A model generated the notes under the pieces. That model ran no database searches and was not told the origin of the DNA. It saw only the letters and a list, made by a program, of their open reading frames with translations. Shown one piece after another: positions 33,965-44,388 of a stretch of DNA of 64,000 nt. The position numbers were made by a program, and so were the translations under genes. The DNA comes from Clostridium saccharobutylicum DSM 13864 (GTDB lineage Bacteria; Bacillota; Clostridia; Clostridiales; Clostridiaceae). The DNA is taken from positions 3,131,416 to 3,195,415 of the forward strand of contig NC_022571.1 in NCBI RefSeq assembly GCF_000473995.1. Reading direction: 5' to 3'. Numbering within the stretch: the first letter of the stretch is position 1; every line of letters begins with the position of its first letter.

Positions 33965-35293
33965 TTAATTTTGGGCTTTCTCTTTGATATTATGAGAATT
34001 CCATGTAAATGATAAGAATACTATTGCTAGAATTGATGAAATAATTAGCATAGTAAATCCACCATTCCAACTAAATTTGTCTACTACTACTCCCATTAAT
34101 GCTTCTGCCGCTACTTCTCCACCAAGATATCCAAATAAGCCAGTAAAGCCTGCTGCTGTTCCTCCTGCTTTTTTGGGTACAAAATCTAAAGCACTAACCC
34201 CTATCAACATAACTGGTCCATATATTAATGCTCCTACAGATGCTAAAGCACAATCTATAGCCAATGGATTTGTACTCTTCCAATAAATGAATGTTGCAAT
34301 TCCAACACCAACCATACATATTATTCCTATCGGTGCACGCCTTCCATTAAAGATATGATCACTAATCCAGCCAACTATTATAGTTCCTGGTATTGCAGCG
34401 TATTCAAATAATGCATATGCTATAGATGAATCTGTTGTTGAAAAGTGCCTTACTTCTTGTAAATATGTTGGTGCCCAGTTTGCAACTCCATATCTAACAA
34501 AATAAACAAAAATATTTGCAACTGCTACGCACCATAAAAGTTTATTATTAAGTACGTATTTAAACAAAATTTCCTTTGCAGTAAGCTCTAATTCAGCATC
34601 TTCAACTGTACTCTGTGATTCTGGATAATCATTTCTATATTCTTCAATTGGTGGTAATCCAACTGATTGAGGAGTATCTCTAGCAAAAATCATATATATT
34701 ATTCCTGCACAAATTGCCAATATTCCTGGAAAATAAAAATTTCCTTTCCATGATCCAAATATTGATACTCCGACTAAAACAATAGTTGCTATAAATCCAC
34801 CACCAACATTATGCGCTGTATTCCATATAGACATTTTAACACCACGTTCATTATCTGAAAACCAATGTGTCATAATTCTTCCACATGGAGGCCATCCCAT
34901 TCCTTGGAACCAACCATTTAACAACATTAAAACAAACATTATACCTAAATTAGGAGCATTAGGTATAAATAAATTCACTACGCCTGATAATATAAGTCCA
35001 ATTGCTAAAAAATATCGCGGATTAGATCTATCCGATAGATTACCCATAACAAATTTACTTACACCATATGCCATACCTAATGCTGATGCAACTAACCCAA
35101 TTTCACTCTTAGTAAATCCTTGTTGAAAAAAATACACCTTGGCTAACGCAAAATTACTTCTTACAAAGTAATAAAACATATACCCAATGTAGGCACTCAA
35201 GAACATCTGTAAACGATATCTTTTGTAGATTGACGGTATTCTTTCTTCAGGTATCCTTTCAACATAAGGTGCTGGTTTTAAAAAATTTAACAT
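33965..35293 (-). CDS. glpT: Glycerol-3-phosphate:phosphate antiporter, GlpT type
   Basis: MFS organophosphate antiporter (12 TM, 442 aa) that imports glycerol-3-phosphate in exchange for phosphate. Typical features: YKRYRLQMFLSAYIGYMFYY, FVRSNFALAK (the Arg next to helix 1), the LSDRSNPRYFL loop, GWFQGMGWPPCGRIMTHWFS and WNTAHNVGGGF, as in GlpT/UhpT. UhpT (hexose phosphate) is the alternative, but the neighbouring glycerol genes favour GlpT. A terminator separates it from the dehydrogenase operon upstream, so it probably has its own promoter in the 183-base gap. No operator recognised. Confidence 0.88.
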   Translation of the reverse strand: MLNFLKPAPYVERIPEERIPSIYKRYRLQMFLSAYIGYMFYYFVRSNFALAKVYFFQQGFTKSEIGLVASALGMAYGVSKFVMGNLSDRSNPRYFLAIGLILSGVVNLFIPNAPNLGIMFVLMLLNGWFQGMGWPPCGRIMTHWFSDNERGVKMSIWNTAHNVGGGFIATIVLVGVSIFGSWKGNFYFPGILAICAGIIYMIFARDTPQSVGLPPIEEYRNDYPESQSTVEDAELELTAKEILFKYVLNNKLLWCVAVANIFVYFVRYGVANWAPTYLQEVRHFSTTDSSIAYALFEYAAIPGTIIVGWISDHIFNGRRAPIGIICMVGVGIATFIYWKSTNPLAIDCALASVGALIYGPVMLIGVSALDFVPKKAGGTAAGFTGLFGYLGGEVAAEALMGVVVDKFSWNGGFTMLIISSILAIVFLSFTWNSHNIKEKAQN

Positions 35294-35437
35294 AAAATAA
35301 TCCCTCCCTATAAATTCTCTTACATAACCCCCTATTTTACTTTTATATGATTTTAAATTAATTAATATTCCTTATGTTTAGTAAATATTAATCATTCTAA
35401 CAAAATATATTTGTACTATATTTCAAATAATAAAACA

Positions 35438-35466
35438 TAGAGGTATTAGCAAAGCTAATACCTCTA
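35438..35466 (-). terminator. Terminator of the glycerol-3-phosphate dehydrogenase operon
   Basis: TAGAGGTATTAGC, AAA, GCTAATACCTCTA: perfect 13-bp stem 11 bases after the DUF1667 gene stop, with a T-rich tail on the minus strand. Confidence 0.85.
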
Positions 35467-35476
35467 GAATATAAAA

Positions 35477-35830
35477 TTAAATTGCTTTTATATTTCTAGT
35501 TGCAACAATATTAACACCAGTTCCAAGTACATTTTCTATTAAAATATCACCAATTTTAACAGGGGCTTCAATTGTAGCCTTATTAATTTCATCCATACAC
35601 TTAAAATTCAATCCCTTTGGAATTGGCTTATCAGTCTTTACAGGTACTACTGGTAAATATCCATTAACCACCTTAGCTGTTGTAGTTATTACTCTAACAG
35701 GATTAGTAACTTCATTTATCCCATATTCAGCGCCTCTTGGACAAGTATTCCCTGTAACTTTATTTACTTCTGCATCTACTTTTAAATGACATCCCTTAGG
35801 ACAACATATACAAATTAATTCTTTTTCCAT
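35477..35830 (-). CDS. DUF1667 iron-sulfur-type protein of the G3P dehydrogenase set (117 aa)
   Basis: A short protein with a cysteine-rich head, ELICICCPKGCHLKV and NTCPRGAEYG, which could hold an iron-sulfur cluster, followed by VTNPVRVITTTAKVVNGYLP and a KxDKPIPKG segment. DUF1667 proteins are regularly found after a GlpA-like dehydrogenase and an FAD/NAD oxidoreductase in clostridia and act as a third component. It starts 3 bases after the upstream gene, so translation is coupled. Exact role unknown; electron transfer from glycerol-3-phosphate oxidation is inferred. Confidence 0.82.
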   Translation of the reverse strand: MEKELICICCPKGCHLKVDAEVNKVTGNTCPRGAEYGINEVTNPVRVITTTAKVVNGYLPVVPVKTDKPIPKGLNFKCMDEINKATIEAPVKIGDILIENVLGTGVNIVATRNIKAI

Positions 35831-35833
35831 TTT

Positions 35834-37090
35834 CTATTCACCATCCTCTAATGATATTGTTATATCACCTTTAACTTTATCTAATAACACTTTGCTTAAG
35901 ACCACTTTTTCCATTTCTGATGGTGCTAAATGTGCTCTTTTAAATTTAGCTATAACTTCATCTTCACTTCTTACAACTAATGCTTTATTATGATAAATAT
36001 TATTTACTCTCATAAATATAGTTAATTTATCATCTACTGCGTTAACATTAAGTCTTTGTGGAACTGTATAATTAATATTTTGTCCATTAATTATGTTTAC
36101 ACAGTTATCTTTATTAAGCTCACCTTTAATATATTTAGCTGCTGAAGCTCCTGCATGTTTAGATTCTTGTGTTACAAAATCAACTAAATCATGTACATGG
36201 ACTACATTACCACAGGCAAATATACCATCAACTGATGTTTCCATGCTTTCTGTAACTCTTAGTCCATTAGTTCTTCTATCAGGTTCAAGCCCAGCATTAT
36301 AAGACAATTCATTTTCTGGAATTAAACCTACTGATAATAGTAATGTATCAACATCAAATTCTTTTTCAGTTCCCTTAATTGGCTGCTTCTTTTCATCAAC
36401 CTCTGCGATTATTACTTTTTCAACTCTTTCCTTACCTACAATATCAACTACTGTGTGTGATAAATATAATGGTATATCATAATCATTTAAACATTGAACA
36501 ATATTTCTGTTTAATCCGTTTGAATATGGACACAATTCAACTACAGCTTTAACTTTAGCTCCTTCAAGTGTCATTCTTCTTGCCATTATAAGTCCAATAT
36601 CTCCTGATCCTAAAATAAGAACTTCCTTTCCTGGCATATATCCTTCTACATTAATATATCTTTGAGCTGCACCTGCACTAAATACTCCTGCTGGTCTATC
36701 ACCTGGAATATTAATAGCTCCTCTAGTTCTTTCTCTACAACCCATTGCTAAAATTATGGCCTTAGTTTTAAGTTCCATATAACCCTCTTCACCATTAATA
36801 GCATGAACTGTTTTATCTTTCTCTATATCTAGTACCATTGTATCTAGCTTAACTTCTACATTAGTATCTTCAATCATATCAATGAATCTTCCTGCGTACT
36901 CAGGTCCTGTAAGCTCTTCCTTAAAAGTATGTAGACCAAAACCATTGTGAATACATTGATTTAATATTCCACCTAATTCTTTATCTCTTTCTAAAATCAA
37001 AATTTTCTTTATTCCATTACTATATGCTTCATACGCAGCTGCAAGACCTGCTGGACCCCCACCTACAACTATTAATTCATAACTCATCAT
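35834..37090 (-). CDS. FAD/NAD(P)-dependent oxidoreductase of the G3P dehydrogenase complex
   Basis: Pyridine nucleotide-disulfide oxidoreductase fold (418 aa). FAD site VVGGGPAGLAAAYEA at the N-terminus, AMGCRERTRGA, NAD site ILGSGDIGLIMARRMTLEGA, and the C-terminal FAD motif DGIFACGNVVHVHDLVDFV. It probably passes electrons from the GlpA-like flavoprotein to NAD or another carrier. The start has no clear binding site within the usual distance: GGGAGG lies about 38 bases upstream. Translation may depend on the preceding gene, 53 bases upstream. Confidence 0.85.
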   Translation of the reverse strand: MMSYELIVVGGGPAGLAAAYEAYSNGIKKILILERDKELGGILNQCIHNGFGLHTFKEELTGPEYAGRFIDMIEDTNVEVKLDTMVLDIEKDKTVHAINGEEGYMELKTKAIILAMGCRERTRGAINIPGDRPAGVFSAGAAQRYINVEGYMPGKEVLILGSGDIGLIMARRMTLEGAKVKAVVELCPYSNGLNRNIVQCLNDYDIPLYLSHTVVDIVGKERVEKVIIAEVDEKKQPIKGTEKEFDVDTLLLSVGLIPENELSYNAGLEPDRRTNGLRVTESMETSVDGIFACGNVVHVHDLVDFVTQESKHAGASAAKYIKGELNKDNCVNIINGQNINYTVPQRLNVNAVDDKLTIFMRVNNIYHNKALVVRSEDEVIAKFKRAHLAPSEMEKVVLSKVLLDKVKGDITISLEDGE

Positions 37091-37143
37091 ATTAAATTCA
37101 CTAGCAAATCTCTTGATTCTTCACTAGTTTCCTCCCTTCTCTA

Positions 37144-38571
37144 CTACTTTGTCTTTCCTAATAAAATATATGAACCGGATTTTTCTTGAACTACATCTTC
37201 AAGAGGTATATTGTATTCTCTTGCTATTATTTCTTGAACTCTTGGGCCACAGAAACCACCTTGACATCTTCCCATTCCAGGTCTACATCTTCTCTTAATA
37301 CCATCTAAAGATAATACTCCAAAGCTTTTATGGATTGCATCAACAATTTCGCCCTCTGTTATACTTTCGCATCTACATACTATTCTTCCATACTGTGGAT
37401 TTTTTCTTATTAATTCAGCCTTTTCTTTTGCTGATAATTCCATAAAATGAACTTGATCTCTTTTTCCATTAAAGTTTGTTTTCTTTTCTAATTTACATTC
37501 TGCTTTACCTAATATATTAATGACTTCAAGAGCAATTGCTGGTGCTGATGATAATCCTGGTGATTTCATTCCAGCAACATCTATAAATCCCTTTACGTTC
37601 TCATTTTCTTCTACTATAAAATCTCCCTTATCAGGATTTGCTCTAAGCCCTGCAAAATTTCTAATTCCTTCTCTGAAATTAACTTTTTTTGTTGTACGCA
37701 TTGAAGCTTCTCTAACAAAATTTAATCCTTCTCCTACAGTTCCTAAATCTTCTTTATCTTCAATATCTCTCGCATCTGGACCAACTAATAAGTTTCCATG
37801 AACAGTTGGTGTTACCAAAACACCCTTACCAAGCTTAGATGGACATTGAAATATTGTATGTGTAAATAAGTTTCCTTGGCTCTTATCCATTACAAAATAT
37901 TCACCACTTCTTGGAATTATCTTAAAACTTTCCTTGCAAATTAAGTTATGAATTTTATCTGCATAAAGCCCAGCTGCATTTATAACAAATCTAGATTCTA
38001 TAACTTCACCATCTTTAGTTGTAATCTTAAATAAATCATTCTTTTCTATTGAAACAACTTCTTTTTCAAGTTTAATCTCTCCACCATTAGCAACACCATT
38101 CTCAGCTAATGCAATTGTATATTCAAATGGTCCTACTATTCCGCCTGTTGGTGCATATAATGCTCCTGCTATTTCATCGCTTAAATTTGGTTCTTTTTCT
38201 AACACTTCTTCTCTTGTTAAAATCTTTAATCCCTTTACTCCGATTTTAGTTCCATTTTCATAAAGGTCATGTACTGTATTCATATCTTCATCATTAAATG
38301 CTATGATAAGTGATCCATTTCTTTTAAATGGTACACTTAGTTCTTTGCATAGATCTTCAAACATTTCATTTCCTTTTACATTGAATTTTGCCATCAATGT
38401 TCCTTCTTTAGGGTCATATCCAGCATGTACTATTGCTGAATTTGCTTTACTTGTTCCCATGGATACATCTTTTTCTTTTTCTAGAACTACTACTTTTAAA
38501 TTATACTTAGTTAATTCTCTAAATATTGAAGTTCCAATAACTCCTGCTCCAATTATTGCTATATCATACAT
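37144..38571 (-). CDS. glpA: Glycerol-3-phosphate dehydrogenase, GlpA type with BFD-like [2Fe-2S] domain
   Basis: Oxidises glycerol-3-phosphate to dihydroxyacetone phosphate. The N-terminal FAD-binding DAO domain starts DIAIIGAGVIGTSIFRELTK; SNSAIVHAGYD and the C-terminal half of the domain (GLRANPDKGDFIVEE, GMKSPGLSSAPAIA) follow. Residues from about 395 form a BFD-like ferredoxin domain with cysteines in RIVCRCESITEGEI and RRCRPGMGRCQGGFC. The 475 residues, two-domain layout and partners match the three-component clostridial enzyme rather than single-subunit GlpD. A GGAGG site precedes the ATG and a terminator-like hairpin lies just before it (38595-38650), so expression may be controlled by attenuation. 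Confidence 0.87.
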   Translation of the reverse strand: MYDIAIIGAGVIGTSIFRELTKYNLKVVVLEKEKDVSMGTSKANSAIVHAGYDPKEGTLMAKFNVKGNEMFEDLCKELSVPFKRNGSLIIAFNDEDMNTVHDLYENGTKIGVKGLKILTREEVLEKEPNLSDEIAGALYAPTGGIVGPFEYTIALAENGVANGGEIKLEKEVVSIEKNDLFKITTKDGEVIESRFVINAAGLYADKIHNLICKESFKIIPRSGEYFVMDKSQGNLFTHTIFQCPSKLGKGVLVTPTVHGNLLVGPDARDIEDKEDLGTVGEGLNFVREASMRTTKKVNFREGIRNFAGLRANPDKGDFIVEENENVKGFIDVAGMKSPGLSSAPAIALEVINILGKAECKLEKKTNFNGKRDQVHFMELSAKEKAELIRKNPQYGRIVCRCESITEGEIVDAIHKSFGVLSLDGIKRRCRPGMGRCQGGFCGPRVQEIIAREYNIPLEDVVQEKSGSYILLGKTK

Positions 38572-38594
38572 ATTATATCCTCCTTAATTTATGC

Positions 38595-38650
38595 AAAAAA
38601 GCCAAGCCAAAAACAAGGTGTACTAAATCACCAAAGTTTTTGTGCTTGAC
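38595..38650 (-). promoter_or_regulatory. Attenuator-like hairpin before the G3P dehydrogenase gene
   Basis: On the minus strand CAAGCACAAAAACTTTGGTG, a short loop, CACCTTGTTTTTGGCTTG, GCTTTTTT. It is a terminator-shaped hairpin placed between glpK and the ribosome binding site of glpA. In Bacillus subtilis GlpP overcomes a leader terminator of glpD when glycerol-3-phosphate is present, and a glpP gene lies in this locus. The same mechanism is therefore likely, though it could also be a simple intergenic terminator. Confidence 0.6.
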
Positions 38651-38755
38651 TCTATATTCTCTCAGCACTTATTTTCTTTTTATGTGTTAATTATATCATG
38701 TAAAGGTATTCCTGTCTACCATTAATTTTCTTATTTTTAATATTTTATACTCTTA

Positions 38756-40300
<1,545 letters not shown>

Positions 40301-40317
40301 CTAATGTGTCTAAAAGT

Positions 40318-40455
40318 TATAGCCACATAAAACAATCTAAACTTTAACAAATACTTATCTTACGTATAATCATATAAGTATTCAATTAAATTTAGAATAT
40401 ATAAGTAAAGATATTTTCATCTTTTCTTATATATGTATTGTTTTATGTGGCTATA
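40318..40455 (-). promoter_or_regulatory. Structured leader between glpP and glpK
   Basis: A perfect 19-base inverted repeat, TATAGCCACATAAAACAAT (40318-40336) and ATTGTTTTATGTGGCTATA (40437-40455), encloses two further hairpins: ATACTTAT/ATAAGTAT (40351-40381) and ATATAAGTAAAGAT/ATCTTTTCTTATAT (40399-40432, one mismatch). The result is a three-way junction in the glpK leader. No T-run follows the outer stem, so it is not a simple terminator. Binding by GlpP or RNA stability are possible roles. Just beyond its glpK-proximal end is TTTATTTTCATGTGCCTAAT, a family-1 tip. Confidence 0.6.
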
Positions 40456-40473
40456 CTCTACATACTCTATCGC

Positions 40474-41031
40474 CTACATGTCCCAAATTTCTTTTTTAGT
40501 TGTTGATACACAAGTTGCACCTGAACTTAACGCTTGCATAACCTCTTCTTTAGTTTCAATTAATCCCCCAGCAACAACTGGTTTAGATGAATATTCTGAA
40601 AGAATACCTATTACCTTTGGCATTATTCCAGGTAATACTTCTAACGCATCACATTCTGCTCCCATATGTTTCTTTACATTATTTAATGAAAGAGTATCGA
40701 ATACAAATATTCTTTGAATTGCTATTAAGCCATAACTTTTAGCAATTTTAACCATTTGAGACTTGGTGCTTATAATTCCTTTAAACTGTGTTTCTTCTTT
40801 TAAATATTTTACGACAACTTCTTTATTGGTAAGTCCTTCAACTAAATCAATATGAATTATTCCAATTTTACCTGTGGATGCTATTACATCTCCTAATTTT
40901 TTAATGTTTATTAAATCACCAAATAATACAAATATAATTTCTGCTGTAGAATTCATTGCTAATTGCAATTGTTGTTCATTTTTAACTGCTGCTATCACCG
41001 GATTTTCTTCTAATAATTCCTTAATATCCAT
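40474..41031 (-). CDS. glpP: GlpP glycerol-responsive antiterminator
   Basis: RNA-binding antitermination protein that responds to glycerol-3-phosphate. GlpP family features: ENPVIAAVKNEQQLQLAMNS, FVLFGDLINIKKLGDVIAST, IGIIHIDLVEGLTNKEVVVK, ISTKSQMVKIAKSYGLIAIQ, RIFVFDTLSL, LEVLPGIMPK and the TIM-barrel phosphate loop KPVVAGGLIETKEEV. The start is placed at 41031, where AAGGAGTCAT directly precedes the ATG; upstream ATG 41064 lacks a site. It precedes glpK and likely controls the leaders before glpK and glpA. Confidence 0.9.
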   Translation of the reverse strand: MDIKELLEENPVIAAVKNEQQLQLAMNSTAEIIFVLFGDLINIKKLGDVIASTGKIGIIHIDLVEGLTNKEVVVKYLKEETQFKGIISTKSQMVKIAKSYGLIAIQRIFVFDTLSLNNVKKHMGAECDALEVLPGIMPKVIGILSEYSSKPVVAGGLIETKEEVMQALSSGATCVSTTKKEIWDM

Positions 41032-41144
41032 ATGACTCCTTTTTATGTAATCATTTTCTCTCATTTAGTATTACATATTTATTCTACATAGTCAATATTT
41101 TATTACAATAATTAATCATAGAATTTTTACATAAAATCTATAGA

Positions 41145-42572
41145 TTATTCATATATATCTGAAAATTCTAAATTGATTTTTTCAACAAAATCATCTATTG
41201 TCGGATCACAACATCTAATTTCATCATTAACTTCATCTGCCATTCTGCAAGGAATATATATTATGAATTCGGAACCAATTCCCTCCTTGCTATTTACATC
41301 TATTGTTCCATTGTGCAGTTCAACTAAACACTTTACAAGAGAAAGCCCTATCCCACTACCTTCATGGTCCCTTGTAAGAGATTTATCAACTTGTACGAAA
41401 CGTTCAAAAATAGAATTTAATTTATCTTTAGGGATACCTCTACCTGTATCTTTTATCCTAATACAAATATTTTCATTACAATCCTCTATATTGACCATAA
41501 TTTTTCCCCCTTTAGGAGTAAACTTCACTGCATTTGATAATATGTTCAATATAATTCTTTCTATTTTTTCTGGATCGCAAGCAATAATTTTTTCTTCTAC
41601 GCTTGTATCAAATATTAGTGACAATCCTTTATTTTCAATATAGTCTGATACTGATAAGGTTATATTTTCTATAAGATTTATTATATCAATATTATATTCA
41701 TTCATATCAAAATAACCTGAATCTATTTTTGTTATATCAATTATATTATTTACAAGTCTTAAAAGGCGATAACAATTTTGCTTCATTATCTTTGTATATT
41801 TATACTTATCTATAGATTTATTTTCAAATGAACAACGCTTTAAATTAATGTCATGTACCTGCAAGGCTGAAAAAATAACATTAATAGGAGTTCTTAATTC
41901 ATGAGATATGTTAGAAAAGAACTCTGTTTTAATCCTATCATATTCCTTAATTTCATATAGCTTTCTTCTTTCTTCAAGAACATTTCTTCGAAGTTCTTCC
42001 ATCTGTTTTCTTTCAGTTATATCTATTGCTACTTTAATTAATAATTTATGTCCATCTTGCATATTTCCAATATATGCAGAAAAGAAATTCCAAATTCTTA
42101 TGCTTCCACTCTTTATTTTTATGGAATATTCTCCATCATCTTGTCTTTTCTCTAAATTAAATAGCCTACTTGTATAATTCCCCTTTAAGTCATTTATTAA
42201 TATCCCTGCCGCCTCTGCCCACTTATAAATTGTTGGAATATCACTTATTGTATATCCTGTAATATCAGTCCAAGTTCTATTTATTTTTTTTATTTCACCA
42301 TCTTCAGTATATAACATCATTGGTACTGGCGCTTCTTCTATAGAATATCTAAATTGTCTTTCACTTTCTTTTAAAGCATCTTCTGTTTTTGTACGTTCAT
42401 TAATTTCGTCCTCAAGCATAACATTAAATTCTTTTAATTCCTGGGTTATTTCCTCAAGTTGCTTTTTTTGCTCAGCCACTTTATTTTTTAAATATTCATT
42501 TTCTTTTAACAATTGTTCATTAATTTTATTAATATCATCATAGGATTTTATATTTTTATATTCTACTTCCAT
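41145..42572 (-). CDS. Soluble PAS sensor histidine kinase
   Basis: Hybrid of an N-terminal coiled coil (about 20-65), one PAS domain (ESERQFRYSIEEAPVPMMLY onward) and a kinase core. The phospho-acceptor His is in FFSNISHELRTPINVIFSAL. The ATP lid motifs are ILSNAVKFTPKGG (N box), IKDTGRGIPKDKL (G1) and HEGSGIGLSLVKC (G2). There is no transmembrane helix, so it senses a cytoplasmic signal through PAS. The start at 42572 follows GGAG by 9 bases. The next gene upstream on the same strand encodes a FIST sensor protein, a frequent partner of such kinases. No response regulator is adjacent. Confidence 0.88.
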   Translation of the reverse strand: MEVEYKNIKSYDDINKINEQLLKENEYLKNKVAEQKKQLEEITQELKEFNVMLEDEINERTKTEDALKESERQFRYSIEEAPVPMMLYTEDGEIKKINRTWTDITGYTISDIPTIYKWAEAAGILINDLKGNYTSRLFNLEKRQDDGEYSIKIKSGSIRIWNFFSAYIGNMQDGHKLLIKVAIDITERKQMEELRRNVLEERRKLYEIKEYDRIKTEFFSNISHELRTPINVIFSALQVHDINLKRCSFENKSIDKYKYTKIMKQNCYRLLRLVNNIIDITKIDSGYFDMNEYNIDIINLIENITLSVSDYIENKGLSLIFDTSVEEKIIACDPEKIERIILNILSNAVKFTPKGGKIMVNIEDCNENICIRIKDTGRGIPKDKLNSIFERFVQVDKSLTRDHEGSGIGLSLVKCLVELHNGTIDVNSKEGIGSEFIIYIPCRMADEVNDEIRCCDPTIDDFVEKINLEFSDIYE

Positions 42573-42615
42573 TAGATATAGCTCCATTTCAAAATATTTT
42601 AATTAATTATCTTGA

Positions 42616-42746
42616 TAAGGCACATTCAAAAAATAACAAATCCATTTGCCAACCTATTTTTCATCTGAGGAAAATTGGCTCGCATTCACTCACTGAGTAA
42701 GCGATTCACACCAAATTGGGCTTATTATTTGTTTTCATATGACTAA
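42616..42746. repeat. Family-1 palindromic repeat (about 130 bp)
   Basis: Left TAAGGCACATTCAAAAAATA then ACAAATCCATTTGCC; right GGGCTTATTATTTGTTTTCA then TATGAC. The inside has CTCACTGAGTAAGCGATTCA as in the 22.4 kb copy. It separates the FIST and kinase genes. Confidence 0.7.
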
Positions 42747-42795
42747 AGTAACTTTGAAAATATAGTATTACATAAACTATATGCATATTATTTAT

Positions 42796-44136
42796 CTATT
42801 TTTTTGTTCTAAAAACCAACATGACAGAAGTTTGATTTAAATGTCCTATATATTGTTCACCATAAGCTGAAAACCCTATATTAGTAATGTTATCAAATAT
42901 TTTGCAATATTGATCTTGAAGCTTCTTTTTCTTAATTTCTCTTGTTCGTTCAAGACATTGAAAATTTATAATACCATCAATGTTTCCAAACTCATTTATT
43001 TTATTTATTAGAATTTTCTCAGTATCTTCAATAATATTGGTAGGTTTCAGTAATCTTACTTCCATTCCTTTAAGTATATTGCAATAAAACAACATATTTG
43101 TATTATTTACTCTTTGCGGGCTTCTTACAAATATATCATTTTCTCCAACGACTAGCCCTAAAGGATTAGTTACAAAATAATTTTCTATATCTTCAGATTT
43201 ACATAATCCAATGGATTCCTTATATGCCAAACTCGCTGGTTTATGATTAAATTCAACTACTTCTCTACATTCTTCATTAACCTTATTTGCAATAAGAGTG
43301 CTATTTAAAGCTTTAAAGCTTTGAGTCTTAATAATGTCGAAGTCAGCATCACAATTTATTTTTAATAGTAACAAAACACTCGCATCCGTATATGCTTTTC
43401 CATTTGCACAAACATATGTTCTTGCAAATTTATAATTATCACCAGCAGAACCTCCAACAAAAAAAACATTTGTCCTATTTCCTATTGAGTCCATTATTTT
43501 TTCTTCTTTCATGCTTATACCATCAATTAAAGTCATTCCAACATATTTTCTTGAGTCCATATTATACAAACTTTCATTATAATACTTCTCAAAAGATGCA
43601 AAGGCTGCTTCTAAATTTAAAGCTTGTTTCATATTTTCAATTACTTCAACTTTTACGTCTGAAATAATATTAGAATTAATCCCCATTGCAACAACTGAAT
43701 TTTCTAGTAGTTCCCCACTCTCTATTTCACCAGCTGTTGAGCATCCTACAACTACACAATCATTAAATTCTTCTTGCATAAGTTTACTAATTTTAGCTTG
43801 GTTAAAATTAGGAGAAGCAAAAAATATAACTAATTTTATTTTTGAAATATTCAACTGCCGCTTAATATCATCTACAATTTCTTTTTCTAATTGCTTAGTT
43901 GAAACTGCAGATTTTATATTTATTTCATTCTTTTCTAAGCTATTTACATTCAATTGTTTAGCTATATTATAGAGTTTTTCAATAATCACTTCATCATCAA
44001 TAGAGTTCTTATCAAATTTATTTGGATTAAATCCTTTTAATATTAATTTGGCTATAGTCATTTCTGCAATAGCAGGATTTCCCTTTGATCTTATTCTAAT
44101 AATTTCATCGATTATTTCTTTTATTCGACCAGCCAA
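42796..44136 (-). CDS. FIST-domain small-ligand sensor protein (446 aa)
   Basis: FIST_N and FIST_C domains: KIKLVIFFASPNFNQAKISK, then VVVGCSTAGEIESGELLENS, GMTLIDGISMKEEKIMDSIG, VFFVGGSAGDNYKFARTYV, and the C-terminal GIINFQCLERTREIKKKK with GFSAYGEQYIGHLNQTSV. FIST proteins are proposed to bind small ligands such as amino acids and to act with kinases or cyclic-dinucleotide enzymes. An N-terminal helical segment of about 75 residues precedes FIST_N. The start is TTG at 44136, with AAGGAG 9 bases upstream. The downstream gene is a PAS histidine kinase, so a sensor pair is likely. Confidence 0.85.
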   Translation of the reverse strand: MAGRIKEIIDEIIRIRSKGNPAIAEMTIAKLILKGFNPNKFDKNSIDDEVIIEKLYNIAKQLNVNSLEKNEINIKSAVSTKQLEKEIVDDIKRQLNISKIKLVIFFASPNFNQAKISKLMQEEFNDCVVVGCSTAGEIESGELLENSVVAMGINSNIISDVKVEVIENMKQALNLEAAFASFEKYYNESLYNMDSRKYVGMTLIDGISMKEEKIMDSIGNRTNVFFVGGSAGDNYKFARTYVCANGKAYTDASVLLLLKINCDADFDIIKTQSFKALNSTLIANKVNEECREVVEFNHKPASLAYKESIGLCKSEDIENYFVTNPLGLVVGENDIFVRSPQRVNNTNMLFYCNILKGMEVRLLKPTNIIEDTEKILINKINEFGNIDGIINFQCLERTREIKKKKLQDQYCKIFDNITNIGFSAYGEQYIGHLNQTSVMLVFRTKK

Positions 44137-44303
44137 AACTCCTCACTCCTTCTCATCGATTTATCCTCTGATATCTAATATTCAACTTTAAATAATGTTT
44201 AATTACAAAATCATTATAACATATTTTTACTATAATTTACCTTAATTTTCATAAAAACTCTTTATATACTTATTTTGAATTTTTATGGAATATATGAAAA
44301 AAC

Positions 44304-44337
44304 AGAACACCACGTTAACGGTGGTGTTCTATTTTTC
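44304..44337 (-). terminator. Terminator of homoserine dehydrogenase
   Basis: Minus-strand AGAACACCACC, GTTAAC loop region, GTGGTGTTCT, then GTTTTTTC. Strong GC-containing stem. Confidence 0.9.
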
Positions 44338-44388
44338 TACTATAAATAGATATTGTTATAGTTTTCCACAATATTAAAATTATGTATT

